Below, in pieces: positions 17,735-26,003 of a stretch of 64,000 nucleotides of DNA. The notes beneath the pieces were generated by a model. That model was given only the letters and a program-made list of their open reading frames with translations, was not told the origin of the DNA and ran no database searches. Every line of letters begins with the position of its first letter. The first letter of the stretch is position 1. Source of the DNA: Urechidicola vernalis (lineage in GTDB: Bacteria > Bacteroidota > Bacteroidia > Flavobacteriales > Flavobacteriaceae); assembly GCF_031846385.1 (NCBI RefSeq), contig NZ_JAVRHV010000004.1, positions 186,001 through 250,000 of the forward strand. Direction: 5' to 3'. Position numbers and translations under genes: made by a program.

Positions 17735-18553
17735 ATGAAAGTAGCAATACAAGGTATAAAAGGGTCATTCCATCACATCGTAGCTAAGAGTTATTTCTCT
17801 GAAGAAATTGAATTGGTCGAGTGCATGACATTTTCTGAAATGCCTAAACTTTTGGTTAGTGGAAAAGTAGATGCTTTAATAATGGCTATCGAAAATTCTA
17901 TTGCAGCATCAATTCTACCAAATTATGCTTTAATAGATCAATATCAATTAAATATTATTGGTGAATACCATTTAAATATTGCGCAAAATTTGATGTGCCT
18001 AAAAGGGCAAAATATTGAGGATATAAAAGAAGTATATTCTCACCCTATGGCTTTATTGCAGTGTGCTAAATTCTTTGAAAATTATCCTCATATCAAATTA
18101 ATTGAAGATAAGGATACCGCTGAGGTAGCAAGGAGAATTCATGAGAATAAATTAAGTGGAGTAGGAGCAATTGCAAGTTCATTGGCTGCTAACATTTATG
18201 ATTTGGAAATAATAGGAGAAGGGATACAGACTATTAAAAATAACGCGACTCGTTTTTTTGTGTTGGATAGAAATGAAGAGGTTCGTTTTGAGGAAGGCAA
18301 TAAGGCCTCTATCAGATTTACAGCGTCTCACGAAGCTGGAAGTCTAGGAGGTATTTTAACGGCTTTTGGAAATAATAATGTCAGTTTGTCTAAAATACAA
18401 TCGATGCCAGTAATAGAAACTCCATGGAGATATGCATTTTTTGCTGATTTGATTTTTGATAAATATGAAGACTATGAAAACAGTTTAAATGATATTGCTC
18501 CATTGGTGCAATCCATAAAAATAATTGGAGAATATAAAAAAAGTAAAAGGTAA
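17735..18553 (+). CDS. pheA: Prephenate dehydratase with ACT domain
   Basis: A 272-aa enzyme turning prephenate into phenylpyruvate. The catalytic domain (about 1-180) begins VAIQGIKGSFHHIVAKSYF and contains the NATRFFVLDR motif near 170-179 with the catalytic Thr. A C-terminal ACT domain (about 195-272) starts at GSLGGILTAFGNNNVSL. The usual ESRP phenylalanine-binding motif reads QSMP here, and GALV reads GSLG. First structural gene after the aromatic attenuator; its stop overlaps the next start (TAATG). Confidence 0.93.
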   Translation: MKVAIQGIKGSFHHIVAKSYFSEEIELVECMTFSEMPKLLVSGKVDALIMAIENSIAASILPNYALIDQYQLNIIGEYHLNIAQNLMCLKGQNIEDIKEVYSHPMALLQCAKFFENYPHIKLIEDKDTAEVARRIHENKLSGVGAIASSLAANIYDLEIIGEGIQTIKNNATRFFVLDRNEEVRFEEGNKASIRFTASHEAGSLGGILTAFGNNNVSLSKIQSMPVIETPWRYAFFADLIFDKYEDYENSLNDIAPLVQSIKIIGEYKKSKR

Positions 18554-19695
18554 TGATCACCAAAGCAAATAGATTACAAAATGTAAAAGAATACTATTTC
18601 TCAACAAAGTTGAGAGAGGTTGCTGGTTTGGTGAACCAAGGGAAACCGATTATAAATATCGCTATCGGAAATCCAGATTTGTCCCCATCAGAAGAAGTGC
18701 TGGATGCAATCAAGAGTTCTTTAAGTCATGAGAAAGCACATGGGTATCAAAGTTACCAAGGATTACCATTGTTAAGAGGGGCTGTAAGTAAGTTTTATCA
18801 AAAAAACTATAATGTTGCTTTGGATTCTAGTTCCGAAGTCCTGCCTTTAATGGGGTCGAAAGAAGGAATTATGCATATTTCCATGGCTTTTTTAAATAAA
18901 GGAGATAAAGTATTAATTCCGAATCCAGGATACCCTACATATACTTCTGTCACTAATTTATTAGGAGCAGAACCAATCTTTTACGATTTAAAAGGAGTAA
19001 CGAATTGGCAGCCAGATTTTGAAGCTTTAGAAAAAGAAGATTTAGAAGGTGTAAAAATTATGTGGTTAAATTATCCGCACATGCCTACGGGTGCTCCGGC
19101 AACTACAGAATTATATAAAAAGTTTGTTGACTTTGCTGTAAAACATAATATTTTATTAGTAAATGACAATCCATATAGTTTTATTTTAAATGACAATCCA
19201 CTTAGTATTCTTGGAGTTGATGGGGCGAAAGAAGTGGCTCTAGAATTAAACTCTTTGAGTAAAACATTTAACATGGCTGGTTGGCGTGTTGGAATGTTAT
19301 TGGGAAATCCGGAATTGATAAAAACTGTATTACAAGTAAAAAGCAATATGGATTCTGGAATGTTTTTCGGAATTCAACAAGGGGCTATAGTAGCGTTAAA
19401 CTCATCAGATGATTGGTATGATAAAATTAATTCCATTTATTCAGAACGTAGAAAGATAGTTTGGGCAATTTTAGATAAATTGAATTGCAGTTATGATAAA
19501 AACAGTGGCGGGATGTTTGTTTGGGCAAAATTGCCAGAAGGAATTTCGACCAATGAATGTGTAGATGATTTATTGTACAATAAAAACATTTTTATAACAC
19601 CGGGGAATATATTTGGATCAAATGGAGAAGGATATATCCGTTTGTCTTTGTGTGTAAATGAAAATCAATTAACCCAAGCCTTAGAAAGATTATAA
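18553..19695 (+). CDS. Class I/II aminotransferase, probable aromatic aminotransferase
   Basis: A 380-aa PLP-dependent aminotransferase. The Schiff-base Lys is in NSLSKTFNMAGWRVGM near residue 237. The cofactor-binding NYPHMPTG replaces the common NYPNNPTG. NPGYPTYTS and the C-terminal GYIRLSLC (carboxylate-binding Arg) are also visible. Placed between prephenate dehydratase and prephenate dehydrogenase, it most likely transaminates phenylpyruvate and hydroxyphenylpyruvate, the last step to Phe and Tyr. It overlaps pheA by one base; tyrA follows after 1 base. Confidence 0.88.
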   Translation: MITKANRLQNVKEYYFSTKLREVAGLVNQGKPIINIAIGNPDLSPSEEVLDAIKSSLSHEKAHGYQSYQGLPLLRGAVSKFYQKNYNVALDSSSEVLPLMGSKEGIMHISMAFLNKGDKVLIPNPGYPTYTSVTNLLGAEPIFYDLKGVTNWQPDFEALEKEDLEGVKIMWLNYPHMPTGAPATTELYKKFVDFAVKHNILLVNDNPYSFILNDNPLSILGVDGAKEVALELNSLSKTFNMAGWRVGMLLGNPELIKTVLQVKSNMDSGMFFGIQQGAIVALNSSDDWYDKINSIYSERRKIVWAILDKLNCSYDKNSGGMFVWAKLPEGISTNECVDDLLYNKNIFITPGNIFGSNGEGYIRLSLCVNENQLTQALERL

Positions 19696-19696
19696 G

Positions 19697-20545
19697 ATGA
19701 AAAATGTAGCAGTTATAGGTTTAGGATTAATCGGAGGGTCTTTGGCAGTTGATATTAAAAAGGCATTCGATTGTACAATTGTTGGAATTGATGCAAGTGA
19801 AGTAAATGCGAAAAGAGCTTTAGAGATTGGGTTTATAGATGAAATAGGGACTTTGAAAAATGTAAAGCAGGTCGATGTAGTTGTGATAGCGACCCCCGTA
19901 AATACGATCGGATCTATTTCTAATGAAGTATTAGATTTAATTGGTGATGATACCTTGGTTTTTGATGCTGGATCTGTAAAAGGGAGTATCTGTTCTTCAA
20001 TTGCAAAGCATAAAAACAGGAAAAACTATTTGGCAGCGCATCCGATTGCAGGGACCGAATATTCTGGCCCAAATGCGGCCATTTCTGATTTGTTCAGAGG
20101 GAAGGTAAATATCATTTGTGAATTGGAAAAAACAGATCGTAAAATTGCCAACAAGGCATTTGAAATATTTGATGCTTTGGGAATGGAATATAAGTATATG
20201 AGTGCCGTAGAACACGACAGACATATTGCATATGTTTCGCATTTATCACACGTAAGTTCGTTTATGTTGGGTAAAACTGTATTGGAGATTGAAAAAGACG
20301 AGCAGAATATTTTTGATATGGCAGGAAGTGGATTTGAATCTACGGTACGTTTAGCAAAAAGTGCTGCGAGCACTTGGACTCCGATATTTACAGAAAACAA
20401 AAAGAACTTGTTAAGTTCGTTAGAGCAATACATTAAAAACTTAAACGAGTTTAAAACATATATTGAAGAAGAGAATACGAATGAATTGAATCGAATTATG
20501 ACAGAGACAAATCATTTAAGAGAAATATTAAACAATAAAATTTAG
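19697..20545 (+). CDS. tyrA: Prephenate dehydrogenase
   Basis: A 282-aa NAD(P)-dependent enzyme converting prephenate to hydroxyphenylpyruvate for tyrosine. It opens with the Rossmann motif VIGLGLIGGSLAVDI. The active-site piece AAHPIAGTEYSGPNAA near 115-130 and the helical part AYVSHLSHVSSFML near 178-191 are characteristic. No fused chorismate mutase or ACT domain is present, so feedback control may rest on attenuation. Third gene of the operon. Confidence 0.94.
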   Translation: MKNVAVIGLGLIGGSLAVDIKKAFDCTIVGIDASEVNAKRALEIGFIDEIGTLKNVKQVDVVVIATPVNTIGSISNEVLDLIGDDTLVFDAGSVKGSICSSIAKHKNRKNYLAAHPIAGTEYSGPNAAISDLFRGKVNIICELEKTDRKIANKAFEIFDALGMEYKYMSAVEHDRHIAYVSHLSHVSSFMLGKTVLEIEKDEQNIFDMAGSGFESTVRLAKSAASTWTPIFTENKKNLLSSLEQYIKNLNEFKTYIEEENTNELNRIMTETNHLREILNNKI

Positions 20546-20603
20546 TCATAACATTAAATAAAAGGTCGAATGAATTTCGACGCAAACAAGTAAAATTAGA
20601 ACA

Positions 20604-21686
20604 ATGGAAAACAAAAAAGAAATGAGAACATGGTTGGATGCATTAAACTTGGATCATCCACTCGTCGTAGCAGGGCCATGTAGTGCGGAAACTGAAGAAC
20701 AAGTATTAAGAATCGCTCACGAGCTAAAAGACACGGATGTGAATTATTTTCGTGCAGGGATTTGGAAACCAAGAACTAGACCTGGAAATTTTGAGGGTGT
20801 AGGAGCACTTGGATTAAAATGGTTGCAAAAGGTAAAGGCAGAGACAGGTATGAAAACTGCTACTGAGGTTGCCAATGCTGCCCATGTAAAATTGGCTTTA
20901 GAGCACGATATTGATTTATTGTGGATTGGAGCGCGTTCAACAGTAAGCCCTTTTATTGTTCAAGAAATTGCTGACGCTTTAGAAGGAACTGATAAAGTTG
21001 TTTTGGTAAAGAATCCAGTTAATCCGGATTTAGCTTTATGGTTAGGTGGAATTGAGCGTTTGTACACTGCAAACATTAAAAATTTAGGTGTTATTCATAG
21101 AGGATTCTCAACGTACGAGAAATCAAAATACCGTAACATTCCAGAATGGCAGTTGGCTATTGAATTGCAAAATAAATTTCCAGATTTACCATTAATCTGT
21201 GACCCATCACATATTACTGGTAAAAGAGATATGATTTTAGATGTTTCTCAAACTGCATTAGATCTAAATTTTGACGGTTTAATGATTGAAACACATTTCG
21301 ACCCTGATAATGCATGGAGTGATGCTGCGCAACAGGTAACGCCAGAATCTTTAGTTCAGATTATGAAAGATTTGAGAATTAGAAAAGAAGATAGTTCAGA
21401 GGTTGGGTACAATAGCGAATTAACTAATTTACGTGCTCAGATTGATGTTATTGACAATGGATTAATAGAAACCTTAGGAAAGCGTATGAAGATTTCGGAT
21501 CAAATTGGAGCGTTAAAGAAAACAGGGAATGTTTCTGTTTTACAAACGTCAAGATGGAATGAAATTTTAGGAAAAATGATCTTGGAAGGGGAATCAAAAG
21601 GATTGAGTGAAGAGTTTGTATTAAGAATGTTTAAAGCAATTCACCAAGAATCAATCAATCACCAAGAAAAGATTTTGAAATCTTAA
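20604..21686 (+). CDS. Bifunctional DAHP synthase / chorismate mutase
   Basis: A 360-aa fusion. Residues about 1-260 form a DAHP synthase of the KDO8P-synthase-like (type I-beta) class: VAGPCSAETEEQ near 17, RAGIWKPRTRPGNFEG near 53, VLVKNPVNPD, LICDPSHITGKRD and MIETHFDP. Residues about 270-360 form an AroQ-type chorismate mutase (ELTNLRAQIDVIDNGLIETLGKRMKISDQIG). It thus covers the first shikimate step and the branch to prephenate, completing the operon with pheA and tyrA. A strong terminator follows. Confidence 0.93.
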   Translation: MENKKEMRTWLDALNLDHPLVVAGPCSAETEEQVLRIAHELKDTDVNYFRAGIWKPRTRPGNFEGVGALGLKWLQKVKAETGMKTATEVANAAHVKLALEHDIDLLWIGARSTVSPFIVQEIADALEGTDKVVLVKNPVNPDLALWLGGIERLYTANIKNLGVIHRGFSTYEKSKYRNIPEWQLAIELQNKFPDLPLICDPSHITGKRDMILDVSQTALDLNFDGLMIETHFDPDNAWSDAAQQVTPESLVQIMKDLRIRKEDSSEVGYNSELTNLRAQIDVIDNGLIETLGKRMKISDQIGALKKTGNVSVLQTSRWNEILGKMILEGESKGLSEEFVLRMFKAIHQESINHQEKILKS

Positions 21687-21706
21687 TTTTTGAATGAATT
21701 GATACT

Positions 21707-21735
21707 AAAAAAGGCTCGCATTGCGAGCCTTTTTT
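21707..21735 (+). terminator. Terminator of the aromatic operon
   Basis: AAAAAAGGCTCGC and GCGAGCCTTTTTT pair perfectly around an ATT loop, with the T-run forming the 3' arm. It lies 20 bases after the DAHP synthase/chorismate mutase stop. Confidence 0.9.
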
Positions 21736-21750
21736 AATAATAACCAACCA

Positions 21751-21817
21751 GTCAAACTGAGCCTGTCGAAGTTTAGAGAATCAAATTCTAAAAAGTCTTC
21801 GACAGGCTCAGACTGAC
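21751..21817. repeat. Palindromic repeat, CTGAGCCTGTCGAAG family (copy A, full)
   Basis: The arms at 21751-21771 and 21797-21817 pair at 19 of 21 positions (core CTGAGCCTGTCGAAG / CTTCGACAGGCTCAG), and the loop itself has a TTTAGA/TCTAAA pair. It lies between convergent 3' ends. Related copies are at 39192-39264 and 54283-54320. Confidence 0.8.
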
Positions 21818-21841
21818 AATTAGAAGGTAGATAAATAAGAT

Positions 21842-22297
21842 TTACTTATTCCTCTTAAAAGTATATCGCGTAATAAAAATAGCATTTCCATCACCTTTAC
21901 CGGCATCACTTTCTACTCCTGTGTTTACAAAGGCTAATTCCCAACCTTCGGCAGTTAATTTGTTTATTTTAGAAGTTATTACAGCATCGTTTGCGGCAAT
22001 ATTTTGGAATCGAATCCCGGCAATATTATAAAAGTTCAAAAGTTTTGTTTCTTCGTAATTTTTAATTCTAATCTCTCCGCGGTCTGACTTATTCTTTTTG
22101 TCAGAGTTTTTATCATCGCTTCTTACTGTAGTATAGTCTTCATAATTTTTTGGCTCTGTGCCGTCAATGATTCTAGACCTACCAGCTCCACTGGTTACTA
22201 ATGATTCAACTGCGGTAACAACTTTGTACTCTACTTGTGCATTGGCATCTAAAAATGATACAAAGGCAATGGCAACAATTAATAAGATTTTTTTCAT
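21842..22297 (-). CDS. Uncharacterised exported protein
   Basis: A 151-aa protein with a clear Sec signal peptide (MKKILLIVAIAFVSFLDANA, cleavage near 20/21) and no lipobox. The mature part holds a charged, lysine- and aspartate-rich stretch near residues 55-75. It then has a conserved-looking GWELAFVNTGVES segment that resembles the small DUF4177-like pattern (TAEGWELAFV followed by a YTFKR strand). I do not recognise a firm family. Convergent with the aromatic operon. Confidence 0.6.
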   Translation of the reverse strand: MKKILLIVAIAFVSFLDANAQVEYKVVTAVESLVTSGAGRSRIIDGTEPKNYEDYTTVRSDDKNSDKKNKSDRGEIRIKNYEETKLLNFYNIAGIRFQNIAANDAVITSKINKLTAEGWELAFVNTGVESDAGKGDGNAIFITRYTFKRNK

Positions 22298-22388
22298 GTT
22301 TTGGTTTTTTAAAATTATATGTAAAGTTAGGCTTTTAGCTTGATTTAAAATTTGTTAATTTGTAATACCTTAAAAAAGGAGAGCTTTA

Positions 22389-23333
22389 ATGACAGGATTA
22401 GTTACAAAATCTACGGGAAGTTGGTATTATGTTAGAACTGAAAACGGGAATCGTTATCAATGTCGAATTCGTGGTAAGTTCCGGATGGAAGGAATTAAAA
22501 GTACCAATCCAATTTCTGTTGGTGATATTGTAGATTTTGAGTTAGAAGAGCAAAAGGATACCGGTGTAATTACCGCTATTCATGATCGTAAAAATTATAT
22601 CGTTCGAAAATCGGTTAACCTTTCTAAACAAACCCATATAATTGCGGCAAATATAGATGTTGCCTTTTTGCTTATTACTATTGATAATCCACCAACGTTC
22701 CCTGGGTTTATAGATCGATTCTTAGCATCTGCAGAGGCCTATAATATTCCAACCGTGTTACTGTTTAATAAAATGGATGCTTATGAAGATAAGCAATTAG
22801 AATATGTAGAGGAGTTGACACAAATTTATTCAGATATTGGGTATTTATGTGTAGAGATTTCGGCAACAACTAATTTTAATATTGACGTAGTAAAAGAATT
22901 AATGCAAGATAAAGTAACGATGTTTTCAGGACATTCTGGGGTTGGTAAGAGTACATTAATTAATGCCATAGAACCCTCGTTAAATATTAAGACTTCTGAA
23001 ATATCATTGCAGCATAAACAAGGGCAGCATACCACTACATTTGCAGAAATGTATGAACTTTCTTTTGGAGGATTTATAATAGATACACCAGGTATTAAAG
23101 GATTTGGAGTTGTGGATTTTGAACCCCAAGAAATTACAGATTATTTTCCTGAATTTTTTGCATTGAAACAAGATTGCAAGTTCAATAATTGTTTGCATCA
23201 AAAAGAGCCACATTGTGCCATCAAAAAAGCCTTAAAAGAAGACAAGATTGCACCATCTAGATATTATAGTTATTTGCAAATGTTGAATAAGGAAGAAGAA
23301 CACTTCCGTCAAAATGTTCGTGGAGAATTATGA
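22389..23333 (+). CDS. rsgA: Ribosome small subunit-dependent GTPase A
   Basis: A 314-aa circularly permuted GTPase for 30S maturation. It has an N-terminal OB fold (GLVTKSTGSWYYVRTENG), then G4 NKMD near 119, G1 GHSGVGKSTLIN near 182 and G3 DTPGIKGFG near 235, the permuted order typical of RsgA. A C-terminal zinc site follows with CKFNNCLHQKEPHCA (three Cys and one His). The start has the ribosome site AAAGGAG. Its stop overlaps the dtd start by 4 bases. Confidence 0.96.
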   Translation: MTGLVTKSTGSWYYVRTENGNRYQCRIRGKFRMEGIKSTNPISVGDIVDFELEEQKDTGVITAIHDRKNYIVRKSVNLSKQTHIIAANIDVAFLLITIDNPPTFPGFIDRFLASAEAYNIPTVLLFNKMDAYEDKQLEYVEELTQIYSDIGYLCVEISATTNFNIDVVKELMQDKVTMFSGHSGVGKSTLINAIEPSLNIKTSEISLQHKQGQHTTTFAEMYELSFGGFIIDTPGIKGFGVVDFEPQEITDYFPEFFALKQDCKFNNCLHQKEPHCAIKKALKEDKIAPSRYYSYLQMLNKEEEHFRQNVRGEL

Positions 23334-23782
23334 AGGTAGTCATTCAAAGGGTGTCGGAGGCCTCTGTGACTGTTGAAGGCAAGGTTGTGAATAGCATAGA
23401 TAATGGGTTGCTGATTCTTGTTGGTATAGAAAATGCGGACGATATAGGAGATATTGAATGGTTGTGTAAAAAAATCTCAGGCCTCAGAATATTTAATGAT
23501 AAGAACGGAGTAATGAATAACTCCATAATTCAAGAAGAAGGTGATATTATTGTGGTAAGTCAATTTACCCTCCAAGCAAGCACTAAAAAAGGAAACAGAC
23601 CTTCATATATAAATGCAGCCAAACCGGAAATTTCAATTCCATTATACGAGCAATTTGTTGCACAGTTAGAATTAGAAACGGGTAAAAAAGTAGGGACTGG
23701 TGTGTTTGGTGCTGATATGAAAGTGGCATTGATTAATGATGGTCCAGTTACGATTCAAATGGATTCAAAGAATAGAAAATAA
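23330..23782 (+). CDS. dtd: D-aminoacyl-tRNA deacylase
   Basis: A 150-aa enzyme that clears D-amino acids from mischarged tRNAs. It opens MKVVIQRVSEASVTV and contains SQFTLQA near residue 78 and the C-terminal NDGPVTIQMDS with the Gly-cisPro active-site motif. Length and motifs match Dtd. It overlaps rsgA by 4 bases (ATGA), so the pair is translationally coupled. Confidence 0.96.
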   Translation: MKVVIQRVSEASVTVEGKVVNSIDNGLLILVGIENADDIGDIEWLCKKISGLRIFNDKNGVMNNSIIQEEGDIIVVSQFTLQASTKKGNRPSYINAAKPEISIPLYEQFVAQLELETGKKVGTGVFGADMKVALINDGPVTIQMDSKNRK

Positions 23783-23815
23783 TATTATATTTAACCAAAT
23801 TCAAATTTTTAAAAC

Positions 23816-24394
23816 ATGAAAAAAGTATTACCATTTATAGCAGTAGCTCTATTATTAGTGGCGTTCACTCCAGCTAAGAAAACCTACAAAACAGTTACAG
23901 AAAAATCTACACTAGAATGGAAGGGACATAAACCAACCGGGGAACATTTCGGAACAGTTCAAATTTCTGAAGGTATGTTGCAGACCAATAATGGTCAGAT
24001 AGTTACTGGAAATTTTACAATGGATTTAAAAACCATTAAAGTGTTGGATTCAGAAAGTCCTAGATTAGAAAAGCACCTTAAAAGTGCCGATTTCTTTGAA
24101 GTTGAGGCTTTTCCAACAGCTAATTTCGTAGTTTCTAAGAGTAATGTAGTTGACGGTAAAACTAAGATTACCGGCTTTTTAACGATTAAAGGAATTACAA
24201 AGGAAATTAATTTTATGGCGCAAGTTTCGCATAACGAGGCAGGACAATTGGTATTAGAAAGTGATTCATTTAAAGTGAATAGAGCAGACTATAATGTTAA
24301 GTACAAGTCTAAAACGTTTTATGCCAATCTTGCAGACAAGTTTATTTACGATGAATTCGAAATAAAAGTAAAGGTGGTTTCTAGTCCAGAATAA
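23816..24394 (+). CDS. YceI-family exported protein (first of three)
   Basis: A 192-aa lipocalin-like YceI protein. The signal peptide (about residues 1-18, ending VAFTPA) has no lipid Cys, so it is probably free in the periplasm. YceI hallmarks are STLEWKGHKPTGEHFGTV, HLKSADFFEVEAFPTANF and the late strand FKVNRADYNVKYKS. The family binds isoprenoid chains such as polyprenols or quinones; no enzyme role is established. It lies 33 bases after dtd and starts a run of three paralogs. Confidence 0.9.
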   Translation: MKKVLPFIAVALLLVAFTPAKKTYKTVTEKSTLEWKGHKPTGEHFGTVQISEGMLQTNNGQIVTGNFTMDLKTIKVLDSESPRLEKHLKSADFFEVEAFPTANFVVSKSNVVDGKTKITGFLTIKGITKEINFMAQVSHNEAGQLVLESDSFKVNRADYNVKYKSKTFYANLADKFIYDEFEIKVKVVSSPE

Positions 24395-24452
24395 AAACTA
24401 TATTCCATGGAAAATAAAATATATTTTCCTAGGTAAATAAAAATACTTGTAA

Positions 24453-24460
24453 TATATTTG
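24453..24460 (+). promoter_or_regulatory. -7 element of the second YceI gene
   Basis: TATATTTG, followed by CAGC, matches TAnnTTTG and ends 27 bases before the ATG at 24488. No clear -33 box. Confidence 0.5.
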
Positions 24461-24487
24461 CAGCATTAATATTTAAACCATCATAAA

Positions 24488-25126
24488 ATGAAAAAATTAA
24501 TGTTAGCAGTTGCAGTTGTATTTGCAGCAGTATCATGTAAAACAGAAAGTAAAAATAAAGTAGAAGTATCGGAAGCGAAGGAAGTTAAAGCGACGAAAGT
24601 AACACCTACAAATTTAGATCTTACAGCCTCTACAATAGAATGGAAAGGTTTTAAGCCTACCGGAGAGCATTTCGGAACTATTGCTATGTCTGAAGGACAA
24701 TTGGAATTAAATGAAGGAAAATTAGTTGGAGGTTCTGTTGTAATAGATATGAATTCAATTCTTGTAAAGGATATGCCAGCGGATAATGAGTACAATGCGA
24801 AACTTGTAGGGCATTTAAAATCGGCTGATTTCTTTGAAGTGGAAAAATTCCCAGCAGCAAAATTTGAATTTACTGAAGTCACAGAAGCGAATGGTAAATT
24901 GAGCATAAGCGGAAATTTAACGATCAAAGAAAACACAAAGAACATCACGATTCCGGCAACTTTAAATACTGAAAATGGCGTGTCTATTTTAAAAAGTGAG
25001 GTATTCACAATTGATAGAACTGATTTTGATGTACGTTATGGTTCTAAGAAGTTTTTCGACGATTTAAAGGATAAATTTATCAATGACGAATTCGAATTAT
25101 CGTTTGAAGTGAAGTCTGCAGCCTAA
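24488..25126 (+). CDS. YceI-family lipoprotein (second of three)
   Basis: A 212-aa YceI protein with an SPII signal peptide (AAVSCKTES, Cys17), so membrane-anchored. A 30-residue acidic/lysine linker precedes the domain: STIEWKGFKPTGEHFGTI, VKDMPADNEYNAKLVGHLKSADFFEVEKFPAAKFEF, FTIDRTDFDVRYGSKKFFDDLKDKFINDEF. It is much closer to the third copy than to the first. It has its own -7 element and a terminator behind it, so it is probably transcribed alone. Confidence 0.9.
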   Translation: MKKLMLAVAVVFAAVSCKTESKNKVEVSEAKEVKATKVTPTNLDLTASTIEWKGFKPTGEHFGTIAMSEGQLELNEGKLVGGSVVIDMNSILVKDMPADNEYNAKLVGHLKSADFFEVEKFPAAKFEFTEVTEANGKLSISGNLTIKENTKNITIPATLNTENGVSILKSEVFTIDRTDFDVRYGSKKFFDDLKDKFINDEFELSFEVKSAA

Positions 25127-25150
25127 AGAAATTGTCTTATACAATTAATA

Positions 25151-25183
25151 AAAAACCCGTGATTATGATCACGGGTTTTTTTT
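25151..25183 (+). terminator. Terminator after the second YceI gene
   Basis: AAAAACCCGTGAT and ATCACGGGTTTTT form a perfect 13-bp stem with a TATG loop, followed by more Ts. Confidence 0.92.
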
Positions 25184-25256
25184 ATGTGTCTATTAATCAA
25201 ATTAGTATAAAAATTATTCGTGAAAATTTTGTATATTTAGAACAAAACACATGGTT

Positions 25257-25901
25257 ATGAAAAAAGTAATTTTAGTATTTGCAGTGTTGTTCGGAGTAAT
25301 GGCATGTAAAAAAGATACCGTAAATAAAGTTGAAGTAACCGAGGCAAGAGATGTGATTGAAGTGGAAGAATCAGAGGCGGTTTTAGTAGACGCCGAGCAT
25401 TCTATGGTAGTTTGGAAAGGATTTAAGCCCGGTAAAGAACATTATGGATTAATAGGTATTTCAGAAGGAACTATAAGTTTAAAGAATGGGCATATTATTG
25501 GAGGTTCGTTTAAATTCGATATGAATTCAATTAGTAATACCGATATGCCTAAAGATGACCCTTATAATGAGAAGTTAGTGAGGCACTTAAAATCGTCTGA
25601 TTTTTTCGATGCAAGAAAATATCCTGTGGCTACATTTGAAATTACAGATATTAATGAAGAAGGAGGAGATTTAAATATTGGTGGTAATTTAACCATAAAA
25701 GAAACGACTAAGAACATAAACATTCCTGTAGCCATGGTTGAAAATAATGGCGTTGTAACATTAAAAAGTGAAGTATTTACTGTAGATAGAACTGATTTTG
25801 ATGTAAGATATGGCTCCGGTAAGTTCTTTGATAATCTAAAAGATAATTTAATCAATGATGAGTTTGAACTGTCTTTTGAAGTAAAAGCGACTAAACATTA
25901 G
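25257..25901 (+). CDS. YceI-family lipoprotein (third of three)
   Basis: A 214-aa paralog of the preceding gene with the same plan: SPII signal (GVMACKKD, Cys17), acidic linker, then VWKGFKPGKEHYGLIGISEG, DMPKDDPYNEKLVRHLKSSDFFDARKYPVATFEI and FTVDRTDFDVRYGSGKFFDNLKDNLINDEF. An ATG two codons upstream (25251) is also possible; 25257 gives the MKKVI start shared with its paralog. It has its own terminator. Recent duplication with the gene at 24488 is likely. Confidence 0.9.
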   Translation: MKKVILVFAVLFGVMACKKDTVNKVEVTEARDVIEVEESEAVLVDAEHSMVVWKGFKPGKEHYGLIGISEGTISLKNGHIIGGSFKFDMNSISNTDMPKDDPYNEKLVRHLKSSDFFDARKYPVATFEITDINEEGGDLNIGGNLTIKETTKNINIPVAMVENNGVVTLKSEVFTVDRTDFDVRYGSGKFFDNLKDNLINDEFELSFEVKATKH

Positions 25902-25921
25902 GGTTTTAACCCCAAAATTGG

Positions 25922-25955
25922 AGGTCTGTTACTGAAAAGTAACAGACCTTTTTTT
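25922..25955 (+). terminator. Terminator after the third YceI gene
   Basis: AGGTCTGTTACT and AGTAACAGACCT form a perfect 12-bp stem closed by a GAAA tetraloop, with a run of seven Ts behind. It is a very strong intrinsic terminator. Confidence 0.94.
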
Positions 25956-26003
25956 GTACCCAAAAAAGCTGTAATTTGGAGCGTTTTTAAATCTAACAAA
26001 CTT

